Origin: Macrostomum hystrix
Taxonomy: Eukaryota > Platyhelminthes > Macrostomidae
Length of the DNA stretch: 64,000 bases
Direction of reading: 5' to 3'
Assembly: GCA_950097015.1 (NCBI GenBank)
Contig: CATNEN010000034.1
Location: 2,147,501 to 2,211,500, forward strand
Below, one piece after another: positions 50,701-62,915 of this stretch; the first letter of the stretch is position 1; every line of letters starts with the position of its first letter. A model generated the notes under the pieces. That model was not told where the DNA came from. It worked only from the letters and a program-made list of their open reading frames with translations, and ran no database searches. The translations under genes and the position numbers were made by a program.

Positions 50701-53700
50701 GCTCAAACTGACAGGATCTGAAAAGGTGACAGCTCACACTGACAGGATCTTAGATGGTGACAGCTCACACTGACAGGATCTGAAAAGGTGACAGCTCAAA
50801 CTGACAGGATCTGAGATGGTGACAGCTCAAACTGACAGGATCTGGGATGGTGACAGCTCAAACTGACAGGATCTGAGATGGTGACAGCTCAAACTGACAG
50901 GATCTGAAAAGGTGACAGCTCAAACTGACAGGATCTGAAAAGGTGACAGCTCAAACTGACAGGATCTGAAAAGGTGACAGCTCAAACTGACAGGATCTGG
51001 GACGGTGACAGCTCAAACTGACAGGATCTGAAAAGGTGACAGCTCAAACTGACAGGATCTGAAAAGGTGACAGCTCAAACTGACAGGATCTGAAAAGGTG
51101 ACAGCTCAAACTGACAGGATCAGGGAAGGTGACAGCTCAAACTGACAGGATCTGAAAAGGTGACAGCTCAAACTGACAGGATCAGGGAAGGTGACAGCTC
51201 AAACTGACAGGATCTGAAAAGGTGACAGCTCAAACTGACAGGATCTGAAAAGGTGACAGCTCAAACTGACAGGATCTGGGATGGTGACAGCTCAAACTGA
51301 CAGGATCTGAAAAGGTGACAGCTCAAAGCGAGAGGATTTGAACAGAGGAAGGTAGTTGTATGTGCCGTACCTGATCCTTCTCAATCTTGCCAACAGCGAA
51401 ATAGTAGGACTGCGGGTGTGCCAGGTAGACACCAGAAACGGAGGCGGCGGGCATCATGGCCAGGGTGTCGGAGAGCTCAATGCCGACCTTCTCCGGCTGG
51501 GCCAGCTGCCACAGGGTTCGCTTCTCGGTGTGATCCGGCTGGGAGGGATAGCCGGGAGCCGGGCGAATGCCATCGTAACTGCGATTCGGGCGAATGAAAA
51601 CTAATGGCTGATGAGCATGGACTCAGGTCAAAGACAATCAGTGAGTTCTTAGAGGACAATCAGTGAGATGTCTCAGGACAATCAGTGAGATGTCTCAGGA
51701 CAATCAGTGAGATGTCTCAGGACAATCAGTGAGATGTCTCAGGACAATCAGTGAGATCTTAATTTACATTTTAAGTAAATTAAAGATCATTGGTAACGCA
51801 GCAAGGTGTGAAGGCGGCTGTTACTCACTGCTGCCTGAGTAGTTCCTGAGCAGCCTCGGGTGTTAAATTGTCCAGCTCGGTTTCTGGCACGTCATTCTCG
51901 CATTCAGCTGAGTAGCCCCAGAGTCGGTGCCGCACCAGTAGGTGAAGCCGCTCAGCCAAGGCCTCGGCTAGGCGGTCGGCCAGCGCCTTGGCCATGATGC
52001 TGCTATAGTCATCGCCTGCCGCTTCGAAGTCTGCGCAGAGCTTGTCGCAGCCCAGGCCGGCTGTAACAGCGAAGATGCCGACGTAGTCTAACGGCTCGGA
52101 GCCCGACGCGGGCGGGCCTAAGGGAGCAGTTTGAAAAAATCTAACTAAGACAAGAAGTCAAGAAGACAAGAGAGCTTGTAGACCAATGATTAGAACTTAT
52201 GAATTCTGAACGAGAAGCCCTAATTACTCCAGTGACAGTACATCTAACTAAATGCAATTTATATCAATCTATGCCCAGTTGATAGATACTTTAAACAAAC
52301 TAACCAGGCCGGACAAAGTCGCTAATGCAGGCGCAATGGTCGTGCTGCTCCCGCACCGCCTGCTGACGGAGGCCACGCAGGGAGGCCAGTCGACGCCCGG
52401 TGTCATCCGGCTCAGTCAGCACAATGTCGTCGCCCTCGGAGTAGGCAGGATAGAAGGCCACGCTGGCGGCTGCGCGAAGTTGCTTCTCTTTGATGATGCG
52501 CGATAACATGGCCTGCGGAGTGCATGGTGAGTCGGGTGATACTGGAGTGTGTCAGGTGACACAGGAGTGAGTCAGGTGATACAGGAGTGAGTCAGGTGAC
52601 ACAGGAGTGAGTCAGGTGACACTGGAGTGAGTCAGGTGACACTGGGGAAGTGACACAGGAGTGAGTCAGGTGATACTGGAGTGAGTCAAGTGACACAGGA
52701 GTGAGTCAGGTGACACAGGAGTTGAGTCAGGTGACACTCACCTGAGCCTCATCGAACACCTGCTTGGCCTGTGCGCCAACCCGGGCGTCCTTGAAGATGG
52801 CCGGATAGCCTCTGTTGGGATAACGACCGCGCAGCTGCCAGACGTCAAAGAAAGGCTTCCAGTCGATGTAGGGAACCAGCTCAGACAGGTTCCAGTCGGA
52901 CCAATGGCGCACGCCGAGGAAAGTTGGTCGAGTAGGCGAATGAGAGTGCCAGTCAATGACCGGCTTGCGAGACCGGGCCTCCTTTAGACTGTAGTAGCGC
53001 CTCTCCTGCAGATAATATATTTTGATTATTTCATCATAAATTCTCTGCGATTGCGTTGTTCGTTAAGCCTAATTCACTGCTGCTCCCAAACCAAATGACC
53101 GATTTAAGTGAATGTCCACCATCTGAATCGACGCCCTTAACGATGAGCTACTTATCAAAGCCGTACGAGTCAGTATCGTCGAGATATCCGAGATATTGTC
53201 GGAGACACTGGTGACAAGGACAACTAAGATTGCCCTGCATAAGCCTCTATGGCGAACCCATATCGGTTTGAAAATGAAAAAATTAAATATTTAACCAATC
53301 TAAAATATCCTATATTGGTTATTTCTGCCACCAGCCACCCCGACAAGAATCGTTGAATATATCGACGATGGCGATGTTTAGTGATTCTGGAAGTTGTTTC
53401 ATCCGATGGAGAGGAAACTTTAGCCCGTGTTCTTGATTTTCATTGGTTGAATATTTCAGAAGATACAGAAAAACATTGTGAATTGTTAAAGACCCCATGG
53501 TCTACTGTTAATCGACCACAGTTCCGTCAGTACAATCACCTGCAGTCCGGCATAATGTTCTTCGCGAATGACAGCGTACTCCTCCGCTGTCTCCTCAGAG
53601 AAGTCGGCGCTGAGCCGACTATCCAGCAGGGCGCCAACTACCACAACCGCCTTGGAGGCGTCCGCAACGTGCACAACAGGTGAAGCGGTGTACCGCGGCG

Positions 53701-54486
53701 AAATCTTCACCGCCGTGTGCTGCCTACTGGTGGTGGCGCCGCCAATTAGTAGCGGCGTCTTCATGCCGCAACGCTGCATCTCCCTGCGAAATGAGCACGA
53801 ACACGAAGTGTATGAGCAATCACTGACTGAGGCGCAGTACAAATGTGTCAGGTAAACAAAGATGACACCCACCTAGCTACGTGAATCATCTCGTCCAGCG
53901 ATGGCGTAATCAGGCCGGACAATCCAATAATGTCGGCTTTCTCGTTTAAGGCCGTCTCAAGGATCCGCTCGCATGGCGTCATAACGCCCAGATCCACAAC
54001 TCGATAATTGTTGCAGCCGAGAACAACGCCGACAATATTCTTGCCAATGTCGTGCACATCGCCCTTGACCGTGGCCATGATCACAGTGCCGGCGAACTTT
54101 GGCTGCCCGTCATCAGCGGTGCCGTTCGCGGCGCACGCGGCCAATCGTTCGGCTTCCATGAAGGGCACCAGGTGACAGACGGCTTTCTTCATAACGCGCG
54201 CCGATTTGATCACCTGAGGCAGGAACATGCGGCCGGACCCGAATAGGTCGCCTACGATTGACATGCCGCGCATCAGGGGGCCTTCGATGATGTGCAGCGG
54301 CCTCGGATATCTGGAATGTGGATATATGTTCCAGGTGTGACAGATAGACAGACAGACAGCCACACAGTCAGACAGACCGACAGACAGAAGGACAGACAGA
54401 CACACAGACAGACTGACAGACAGACTGACAGACAGACAGACAGACACACAGACAGGCAGGCAGATAGACAGACAGACAGACAGAAG

Positions 54487-54546
<60 letters not shown>

Positions 54547-54549
54547 GTC

Positions 54550-54584
<35 letters not shown>

Positions 54585-54589
54585 GAGGC

Positions 54590-54638
<49 letters not shown>

Positions 54639-57600
54639 GGCAGGCAGATAGACAGACAGACAGACAGGCAGGCGGGCAGGCAGGCAGAAAGACGGACAGA
54701 CACACAAACATACAGATAGGCCAAAAGAACAGGCAAAATTGACAGACGGACAGACATACATAAGGACAAACAGACACAGTCAGGCAGTCAGACATACTGA
54801 CAGAAGGACAGACAGACAGACAGACAGGGATAAAACGCACGCACTTCTCTGTGCACAGGCGGGCCTCTTCAACATCCTGCACCACGTATCGGTCGATGCC
54901 GTGCACCAGGGCGTGCTCCAGCCTCGCTTCGACATCGCCGGCGCGCCAAGCCTCGGCGGCGTTGTCATCCTCGCGACGCGACCCAGCGCCGGCCTGGAGG
55001 CTCTGGGCGTAAGTCAGCATTCGCTCGGTGGCTTCGGGCCGCCTATTCAGGATGAGGTCCTCGCAGAGCTCCAGCAGTGCGGGCTCGATGTCGCTATAGA
55101 GCGGCAGGCAGCCGGCATTCACGATGCCCATGTCCATGCCAGCGGAGATTGCGTGATACAGGAACACAGAGTGCATGGCCTCGCGAAGGCTCTCCTTGCC
55201 GCGGAAGCTAAAGCTCAGGTTGGAGACGCCGCCACTGACGCGAGCACCGGGTAGGTTGGACTTGATGAAGCGGCAGGCGCCGATGAAATCCATGGCGTAG
55301 TTGTTGTGCTCGTCCATGCCCGTGGCGATGGTCAGGATGTTTGGGTCGAATATTATGTCGTTCGGGTTGAACTTCACCTGTTCAGATTCAGGTAGAGTTC
55401 ATGTCAGAAGGGTTCAGGTAGAGTTCATGTCAGAAGGGTTCAGGTAGAGTTCATGTCAGAAGGGTTCAGGTAGAGTTCATGTCAGAAGGGTTCAGGTAGA
55501 GTTCATGTCAGAAGGGTTCAGGTAGAGTTCATGTCAGAAGGGTTCAGGTAGAGTTCATGTTAGAAAGTTACCTATGGTTCAGGTAGAGTTCATTTTAGAG
55601 GGTTGCTGGTAATTTAGTTTGGAATTCATGATGAGGCTACATGGAATTAAAGCTAACAAGCTAAGAAGTTTTAAAGCGAAACCAACCTTCTCAGTGAGCA
55701 GCTGGTATGACCGCTGGCAGATCTCCACCTTCCTGTCCAGGTCGGCAGCTTGGCCCTGCTCGTCGAACGCCATGACAACCACGGCGGCTCCGTAGCGTTT
55801 GACAAGGGTGGCCTTGCGCAGAAAGTCTTCCTCGCCCTCCTTCAGGCTGATGCTGTTAACAATGCACTTGCCCTGGCAGCAGCGCAGGCCGGCCTCAATA
55901 ACAGAGAAGTTGGAAGAGTCTATGCACAATGGCAGGCGGGCCACGTCTGGCTCGGAGGAGATGAGATTCAGGAAGCGAGTCATGGAGACCGGGCCGTCCA
56001 GCATACCGTCGTCCATGTTAATGTCCAACACCTGGAACGATTTATTTTTTTCGAAACATATCGGCTAATTAGAAAAAATTTAAAGAGATCTTTTTAGCAG
56101 TAGAACTAGCCATTCCCCCCTGACAATTTTTGCTGCACCTGAACGGAGCATCGCAAGCACACGAAACTCAAGAACACGGGCCTACTTTTTTGTGCATTTT
56201 CTGGAACACTAATCATCTAGACGGACTGTTGGACCTTCAAGGGCTACAACATGTGGAACACCCTAGGCCAACATCGACACCCTGACGCGAATTTCTCCAA
56301 TTTCACTGATCAAGCCTAAATTGATCTTTGATCACAAACCAACACTGTTAGCATTCAGGCGCTAAAATTTTTTTCAGGGGGAATCCACCCGGATAACAGG
56401 CTTGGTAGTAATCCTACTGTTAAGTAGCATTTTGTAACGAATAAATAATATGCAAACTCACCTGGGCGCCATTTTCCACCTGCTCCTTGGCGACGCTCAG
56501 AGCCTCATCGAAGGCGCTAGTTTTAATTAGGCGACAAAATTTCCTACTGCCAGCCACGTTGCAGCGTTCGCCAATGTTTAGAAAATTGGTCTCCTTGGTG
56601 ACAATGCTGGCTTCGAGGCCGGACAGAACCAGAGCGTTCGGATGCGGATTCGGTCGAGTCCTGGGCCGATGCGGCCGCACAGCCTCGGCAATGGCCTGGA
56701 TATGAGCTGGAGTGGTGCCGCAGCAGCCGCCAACCATATTAACAAGGCCGTCGCGCGCAAACGCCTCCATGTGCGCGGCCATCATCGCTGGCGACTCGTC
56801 GTACTCGCCAAATGTGTTTGGCAGGCCGGCGTTAGGATAGCACAGGACAAAGGCGGGCGAGGCCAGGCCCAATCGTTCAATGAATGGCCGCATCTCGGAG
56901 GCCCCGAGGGCGCAGTTAAGGCCCAGGCAGAGCGGCCGTCCATGTGAGACGCTGGCCACGAAGGCCTCAGTGGTCTGCCCAGACAGGGTCCGGCCGCTGC
57001 GGTCCACGATAGTACCGGACACGAACAATGGCACCCTTTCGTAGGCTCCCGAGTCGAAGAGTGCCTCGATGGCGAAGATTGCAGCCTTGGCGTTGGCCGT
57101 GTCGAAGACGGTTTCAACTAGGAGCAGGTCGGCTCCGCCATCCAACAAGCCGCGAGTCTTCAAACAGAAAACAATTCGTCTTATAACTTAGATGAAATAG
57201 CCAGCGACGAGGCAATTATGCCTTTTCCGCTAAATCCTGAGCACACACGCACTCAGATAATGCACACTGGCACACGCTCACACAGGGTGTGTACATCTGC
57301 CCTAACTTTCTCATCGTCATGCAGTGTACACTCTCACTGTGCCTTGGAGCTGGGCCCTCAAGGAATCAATTGCACGACCACAAGCTAGACTTCTCTCCGT
57401 GGCTGCGCCCCAAATGAGTGTGGCCTCGCCGCGGAATCGAGCCCAGGGACCTTGGTGAAAGAGGCAAACGTGTTTCACCGCTCTGCCACTCCTCTCCTTA
57501 GTTACGGTGACACTCTACTCTGCATTCGTGCAATAGATTGCTCACCTGATCCGAGTAGGCCTCAACCAACTGTTCGAATGTGACATTGCGAAAATCTGGC

Positions 57601-58188
57601 CGCTCCACAGACGGCGAAATTGACAGCGTCCGATTGGTGGGACCGAGAGCTCCGGCTACGAAGCGAGGCCGGCGCGGTCGACCAGCCGCAGCGTCGGCGG
57701 CTTCAACATCGTCGCAGGCTCGCCGGGCGATGCGGGCCGACTCAGCGTTGAGCCTGTAGGCCAGGTGGGACAGTTCGTAATCTGCCTGAGCGATCGACGT
57801 GCCCGAGAAGGTGTTGGTCTCGATGATGTCCGAGCCGGCTTCTAGATATTGCTAGCAGTTTAGGATTTGGGGATTAAAGTTTATGGTCACATCACATTTT
57901 TATGATTTTAGATATCTCTTGGTAAGATTTTTATGTTTCAGAAAGAAATGAGCTACATTGAACCAAAGCCAAGTTTCTCACCTTGTGAATGTCATAGATG
58001 GCATTAGGTTTTGTCAGTGTCAGCAGATCATTATTACCCTTCAGTGGCTTTGGATGATTGGCAAACTCTGTGCCACGAAAATCGTCCTCTTCCAAATGCA
58101 GGCGCTGCACCATGGTACCCATGGCGCCATCCAAGATTAGAATGCGCTCATCTAGAGCTTCCTCAAGTAAAGTGGCAATTTTTCCCAT
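47797..58188 (-). CDS. MTR: Cobalamin-dependent methionine synthase, 12 exons, complete
   Basis: The enzyme transfers a methyl group from 5-methyltetrahydrofolate via cobalamin to homocysteine. Exons in order: 58188-57982, 57851-57546, 57157-56462, 56031-55687, 55377-54845, 54310-53873, 53783-53540, 53005-52742, 52512-52305, 52117-51829, 51578-51371 and 47883-47797. All junctions are GT-AG and in phase, giving 1,274 aa (human enzyme 1,265). The homocysteine domain shows [12 protein letters not shown], zinc ligands GLNCALG and VGGCCGTTP. The pterin domain shows [23 protein letters not shown] and [14 protein letters not shown]. The cobalamin domain shows [20 protein letters not shown] (lower-ligand His in DVHDIG) and [15 protein letters not shown]. 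The activation domain shows [20 protein letters not shown] and [19 protein letters not shown] (SAM site). It appears functional. ATG 58188 begins [20 protein letters not shown]. Confidence 0.97.
47990..49670. repeat. 36-bp minisatellite in MTR last intron, about 47 copies
   Basis: Core GATTGATTATGAGAGACAGT followed by GAGAAGTAGACAATAA; a shorter unit lacking three bases (GATAATA) recurs. Confidence 0.95.
49671..50304. other. Non-repetitive part of the last MTR intron
   Basis: This lies between two minisatellites within the 3.5-kb last intron. No gene is recognised. Confidence 0.4.
50305..51335. repeat. 31-bp minisatellite in MTR last intron, about 33 copies
   Basis: Core GACAGCTCAAACTGACAGGA then TCTGAAAAGGT; the end segment alternates among AAAAGG, GAGATGG, GGGATGG and AGGGAAGG. 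It stops about 36 bp before the donor of exon 11. Confidence 0.95.
51640..51760. repeat. 22-bp minisatellite in MTR intron 10
   Basis: Five to six units of GACAATCAGTGAGATGTCTCAG. Confidence 0.9.
52540..52740. repeat. 19-20-bp repeats in MTR intron 8
   Basis: About 10 units of GAGTCAGGTGACACAGGAGT run to the donor of exon 8; the exon's CAG/GTGAGTGTCACC looks like the edge of one unit, so the array abuts the splice site. Confidence 0.9.
53040..53300 (+). repeat. Dispersed repeat related to 20515-21240
   Basis: CTCCCAAACCAAATGACCGA and the A-rich tail after CCCATATCGGTTTGAAAA match the other copy in order. It lies in MTR intron 7. Confidence 0.45.
54340..54830. repeat. CAGA tetranucleotide array in MTR intron 5
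   Basis: CAGACAGACAGA with CAGG, CAGT and AAGGACAGA variants fills this 534-bp intron. The intron happens to be open in the coding frame, so exons 5 and 6 appear as one long open frame. Family alignment (EARLCTEK then [11 protein letters not shown]) and the splice sites show it is an intron. Confidence 0.93.
55378..55600. repeat. 26-bp minisatellite in MTR intron 4
   Basis: About 8 units of GTTCAGGTAGAGTTCATGTC plus AGAAGG, beginning right at the exon 5 acceptor region. Confidence 0.93.
56095..56430 (+). repeat. Dispersed repeat family C (copy 2)
   Basis: Shares ordered blocks with 26561-27150 (see that entry) and lies in MTR intron 3. It is shorter by internal losses. Confidence 0.7.
57190..57497 (-). 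repeat. tRNA-derived SINE, family A (copy 3)
   Basis: On the minus strand GGCAGAGCGGTGAAACACGT (A box) and GGGCTCGATTCCGCGGCGAG (B box) are well preserved, followed by the same body as the copies at 35103 and 22013. It lies in MTR intron 2. Confidence 0.88.
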
Positions 58189-59430
58189 GCTTTCAAATAA
58201 TTAATTTTCTGGAATGTGTGAAGTAGTCAAACCTAATGTAGTTATAGTTTAACTAGCTATTACATGTGTATCAATTGAAAATATGCTTTGACTAGTTAGA
58301 GTACATAAAAAAAATTTGCAAATACATTTTAGAACTCACATTTTTTAGTTTAAAAATTATATATTTTTCAAAAAATACCTGATAGATCATTTTTTTAATT
58401 TATACTTTTATTTGCAATTAATTGTAGGTAATTAGCTTTTTTTAGTTAGCTAAATATAAAGAAATTAGCTAAAAGAGTATTTTCAATTAGATCTCTAAAC
58501 AAAAAGCCCAGTTTAGTCTCTTTAACTAAGATACATGTTATTATTGTTACAAGTGATCTACACTATAGTCATAGATTTCGGCCATAAATAATACTAGTCT
58601 AGAAAACAGTCAGTCTTGTGTCTATAAGATGTCTATAGATTATTTGTCTTCATCCAATCTGATTATTAAAAAACAAATTATCACAATTAGAAAATATAAA
58701 ATTAGGCAATCTTTCAGTTCTAGACTTTTAATTCTAAAATATTTTATAATGTCAATTTTAATGACTTTGAGACTTTATAACAAAATATACAATAAATGAC
58801 TAATGAACAACAAACAATAAACAAGCCACTTAGATGTTATAGTAGCACACACACTCATAACAGTGTAGGTAGTGTGCCACCCAGAAATTAATGTTGCCAA
58901 AGGTAACAAGGCAAGGCAAGAAGCTAAAGCCTAACAAGTGAAAGCAACATAATTAAATGTGCAAAACTTAAAACTAGGTTTGCCAAAAATTGTAGTATTG
59001 CACTATTCACCAATCAGTAGGCGTCTAAGTCAAGGGACTAATGTTATCATACTTATACATAGAAACACCAAAATATATTACTACAATGTTGTATTACGAC
59101 AACGAATTTTATTTGTGCTTATCAAAAAATTGTAATAATTCGTTAGAAAATGATCCGCAAAACAATATTCCGATTAAGACTAACAATAAATGGCGAAGGC
59201 ACGTGGCGAGACATTCGATAAATAGTGACTTCGCTTCTATATATACACTTTTTTGTTGCGATTTCGAAGAAAATAGAGATAAACAAATTTACTGTAAAAA
59301 TGAATCGAATTTGCGTATAATTGTTAAAATTAGCTACATAAAATGAATTAAATTTAATTATCGTTTTACAAAATTGAAAAACGAATTAATGTCTTATCTT
59401 CTTCATCTAACGATTTAACAGGCTGTCAAT
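58189..59430. other. AT-rich spacer upstream of MTR
   Basis: Contains the expected MTR promoter (minus strand), not delimited. A 101-codon frame at 59041-59346 (+) encodes a Lys/Asn/Tyr-rich peptide with no recognised similarity and AT-driven composition; I do not call it a gene. Confidence 0.4.
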
Positions 59431-59480
59431 CAAGGACCACTAGAAGAGTATTCGTTAAGTTCTTCTTCTAGTGGTCCTTG
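59431..59480. mobile_element. 50-bp palindromic MITE
   Basis: CAAGGACCACTAGAAGA and TCTTCTAGTGGTCCTTG are inverted around a 13-16-bp centre. Flanks CTGTCAAT and TCGTCAAT agree at 6 of 8 positions. Confidence 0.7.
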
Positions 59481-59550
59481 TCGTCAATATTGGTCCTGCT
59501 ACTTGGACGCGTAATATAAGAAGTAATAAAACTTTAAGATAACTTTCAGT

Positions 59551-59830
59551 CAAGGACCACTAGGAGTAGAAGGACGGGAAACTATGTTTCTTGGAAAAAA
59601 TGGAGGCAACAAAAAATCCTTCGCGAAAAAATACACTACGGAGATAGAAAAATTTCACTTATTTAGATTAAAATGTTGAGACTTTTTGATCATTTTGATC
59701 ATTTGACCATTTAAATCTGAAAAGGTAAAAGTTTCCTATCTCCGTAGTGTATTTTTTTTCGCGAAAACCGGTCTTCAAATTTTTTCCTAAGAAACATATT
59801 TTCCCGTCCTTCTACTCCTAGTGGTCCTTG
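59551..59830. mobile_element. 280-bp MITE with exact 8-bp target duplication
   Basis: The ends CAAGGACCACTAGGAGTAGA and TCTACTCCTAGTGGTCCTTG are inverted, and the pairing continues inward through the CTACGGAGATAG/CTATCTCCGTAG block over about 110 bp. CTTTCAGT flanks both sides exactly (59543-59550 and 59831-59838). The 8-bp duplication fits a hAT origin; no coding sequence. Confidence 0.9.
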
Positions 59831-59931
59831 CTTTCAGTATGTCACTATTGCCACGATTTATCGAGAATAATGTGAATGATAGTGCATGAATGCTGCATGT
59901 ATTACATAATACATCCGATAATACATAATAC

Positions 59932-60368
59932 ATGAATTTCAGAACTAGCCAAATTTCCCTAACGGAATTTCGATTCGCTCTCTTTCAAAGGAATTTTGAT
60001 ACTACCGCTGGCCTTGACGGAGTCCTAACTAGCGTCCTGAAGCTGCCGTTCCTGCAGCCTGCTAAACAAAAACTCCCCGATCGCTGGCGGATCCTAGCTC
60101 TCGCTCGCCAGACTCTTGGAGGCTATCAAAAATCGTGGCTATACCAAAAATTAAGGACCATCTACTATAGCCTTGATAACGATCGTGGGATCGCTCTGGA
60201 GTGCACTCTACCGAAGCTCCTAAACTAGATTCTTAGAAACCGTCTACTGCCCAAACTGGACCTGCTGCTCCTTAGCATCCAAAGCGGCTTCCGACCGGGT
60301 AGATCGACGCTCGAGCAGATTGCAAACGTCCGGAGTATTGTGGAGACACAATTCACCAGAAGTGTGCT
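59932..60368 (+). pseudogene. LINE (non-LTR retrotransposon) reverse transcriptase fragment, interrupted by Gypsy element
   Basis: The frame encodes a degenerate start (TTAGLDGVLTSVLKLP) and, after an in-frame stop at 60226-60228, ILRNRLLPKLDLLLLSIQSG followed by FRPGRSTLEQIANVRSIVE. The QSGFRPGRST motif is typical of LINE reverse transcriptases. It is cut at 60368 by the 5-bp target of the Gypsy insertion, and the remainder would lie beyond 64000. Pseudogenised. Confidence 0.75.
60364..60368. repeat. Left 5-bp target duplication (GTGCT) of Gypsy element
   Basis: GTGCT precedes the 5' LTR and recurs at 63996-64000, directly after the 3' LTR. Confidence 0.92.
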
Positions 60369-60626
60369 TGTGGCGCCGTCGGTCTATCGCGGCCAGGCGC
60401 ATGGATAGCCTGAGCGTGGGCGGGCGCGGGGCCGCCAATGTCCTTTAACTCTTCGCTAACTTATTAATGTACATGCCTAGGGCGTGGCACGTTGCCACCG
60501 CTCAATAATATCGCACGTTGTACTTGTGTTTCGCGTTCTATATAAGTGATGTGACTGATGCACAAATATAATTATCTTGTTCGCTCTAAACTAACAAACA
60601 TATGAGTCTCTCTAAACGACACGACA
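60369..60626 (+). repeat. 5' LTR (258 bp)
   Basis: It begins TGTGGCGCCGTCGG and ends CACGACA (TG...CA). It matches 63738-63995 at every base compared by eye. It contains a TATATAAG promoter-like motif at about 60540. Confidence 0.95.
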
Positions 60627-62915
60627 ATGGCATCGCGAGCAGACGACCTGCCGCTGGACGACCCCGCAACGACGGAGGCCTGGTTGAGGAGCTTCGCCGC
60701 CCTGAGCCGCAATAAGAAATTGAAGGACACGGCAGAGGAGAGACAGGTGACGGACTTGTTCCTTGCCAGGGCAGGCGTAAGCGCAGTTCGTGTTATAAGT
60801 GTGATGGCGAGACCAAAAGAGCTGGAGGAGATGAACTTCGAGGACATCAGAAAGATGATCTTGGAAAAGGTTCGCCCAAAGAAGAAGCTGGTCATCGCCG
60901 AGCGCTCTCGGTTATTGTCCCTGCGCCAAGAAGCAACTGAGTCAGCACAAAATTTCGCCCAGAGACTTCGAGAGGCCGCTCGCTTCTGCGAATTCGACAA
61001 GCTGAACGCCGAAGACAGCAAACAGTCAGCAGAGGACGAGCTCATTCAGACAATGCTGGTCAGTGGCCTACACAATGCACAGCATCGCAGCAAAATTCTT
61101 GAGCACATCCAGAGCTCACAGCAACAGGTGACGCTCGAAAACAGCGTGGAGTTTGTCCAACAACTCGAGCTCATCCAGCAATACAGCGGAGCAGAAAGAC
61201 AGAAGGCACCGGAGCCAGCGACGATCGAGCCGGCGTCCATCGCCAGCGTGGACAAAAACCGCGGGGGCCCGAAGACCGCCTGCAAAGCCTGCGGCCTACA
61301 GCACCAGCCTGACCGCTGCCCAGCTTGGGGCAAAACCTGCAACAAGTGCCGCAAGCGAAACCATTTCGCGGTCGTGTGCAGATCCGGGACCAAGGCAGCG
61401 CATGAAGTCACGGAAACAGCTGGGGCCGACACTGTCTTCACAGTCAGCAGCACTCATCAGCAGAAGACCAGCAGCCTGAAGACAGTGCTGATCGAGGGTC
61501 AACGCATGGAGATGCAGCTGGACTCCGGCTCTGATGCCAGCATCATCCCGAGAAATTTCTGGCAGCAACTGGGTGAGCCGAAGTTGCGGAAATGCCCCCG
61601 GCAACTCAGGCAGTTCGACGGATCAGCCATCAAAACCCTCGGCAGCTTCACAGCGGCTGTCGAGCTAGAAGACAAGGTCGCCTGCGTGGACATCATCGTT
61701 GCGGCCTGCAACAAGACACACGGTCTGCTGGGCACCGACTTGCTGCAGTTCGACCTGGACGGCGTGTCCCTGCACAACGTCGAGGAAGCACCGGCAGTCA
61801 CGCTAGGAAAGCTTCGCGGATTCCGGGCCCGCATCGTTCTGAAGGACCAGGCCCGGCCTAGCTACTTCGAGGCTCGACCTGTCCCGATCCACCTGAAACC
61901 GCTGGTCATCGCTAAGCTCAGGAAGCTGATCAATGCCGGAATCCTGGAGACTGTCCGCCCCGGAGGCAGCCAGTGGGCATCCCCTATCGTCATCGTGAGG
62001 AAACCGGACGGCGACTTGCGGATCTGCGCCGACTACAAAGTGAGTGTGAACCCGCAAATTTGCGCAGACTCGTACCCGCTCCCGAACATCGAGACAGCCT
62101 TTACAGAGCTGTCAGGGATGTCCCACTTCGCCACGGTTGACCTTACGAACGCCTACAACCAGATCGAGCTAGACGAGTCGGCCAGGGAAATCCTCACTAT
62201 CAACACCCCGATCGGTTTGCTGCGCTGGACGAGGATGCCTTACGGCGTGAAAACTGCGAGCGCGCAGTTCCAAGCTGCCATGGAAGCCACGATCGGCGGT
62301 CTGGTGACGAACCAAGTGATCTATCAGGACGATGTATGCATCGGCGCCCGGACAGCAGCTGAACTGGACGCAAAAGTCGAACAACTGCTAGCCAAGCTGA
62401 GCAAGTCAGGGATGGAGATCAACGAGAAAAAGTGCGTCTTCAGGAGCACCGAAATATCCTTTCTGGGATACCGAATCTCTGCCGAAGGCATCCGGCCGGA
62501 CACCAAACTGGTGGAGAAAGTGCTGCAAACCAAAGCGCCAACGTGTCGGAAGGAACTGGAGTCATTCCTAGGGCTGACGAACTACTACGCCCGCTACATC
62601 CAGGCCTACTCCGAGCGAGTCGAGCCGCTGACTGCCTTAAGGAGTCGCCAGACACCGTTCAAATGGGGCCCGAACCAGCAGAAGAAGTTCGACGAACTTA
62701 AACGGGCGCTGGCGGCCTATCCGGTGATTCGGATCTTCGACCCGACGAAGCGCACGACTCTGACTACGGACGCTAGTGAGAAGGCGGTTTCAGCCATCCT
62801 CACGCAAGACGGCCATCCAGTGCTCTACCTCTCCCGGCGGCTGACGGCAGCCGAGCAAAACTATTCCAACATCGAGAGGGAGGCTCTGGCAATCGTGTGG
62901 GCGACACAGCGAACG
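60627..62915 (+). CDS. Gypsy gag-pol part 1: gag, zinc knuckle, protease, reverse transcriptase, truncated RNase H
   Basis: The start codon at 60627 is the first base after the LTR. Residues 1 to about 195 are gag-like. A cysteine-rich zinc-binding stretch follows (CKACGLQHQPDRC and CNKCRKRNHFAVVC), then the aspartic protease (MQLDSGSDASIIP and GLLGTDLL). Reverse transcriptase shows WASPIVIVRKPDGDLRICAD, FATVDLTNAYNQIEL, RMPYGVKTASAQFQ and the catalytic YQDDV, followed by FLGYRISAEGI. RNase H begins LTTDASEKAVSAILTQDG and breaks after EREALAIVWATQR (about 62912). Beyond that the open frame runs on to 63110 in a wrong frame over integrase sequence. Confidence 0.93.

Noticed and set aside
53848-55377. 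Single 509-codon minus-strand frame
   Set aside because: It spans MTR exons 5 and 6 plus an intron of CAGA repeats that happens to be open; splice sites and family alignment show two exons.
59041-59346. 101-codon frame upstream of MTR
   Set aside because: AT-rich, Asn/Lys/Tyr-biased, no recognisable domain, no splice or promoter support.
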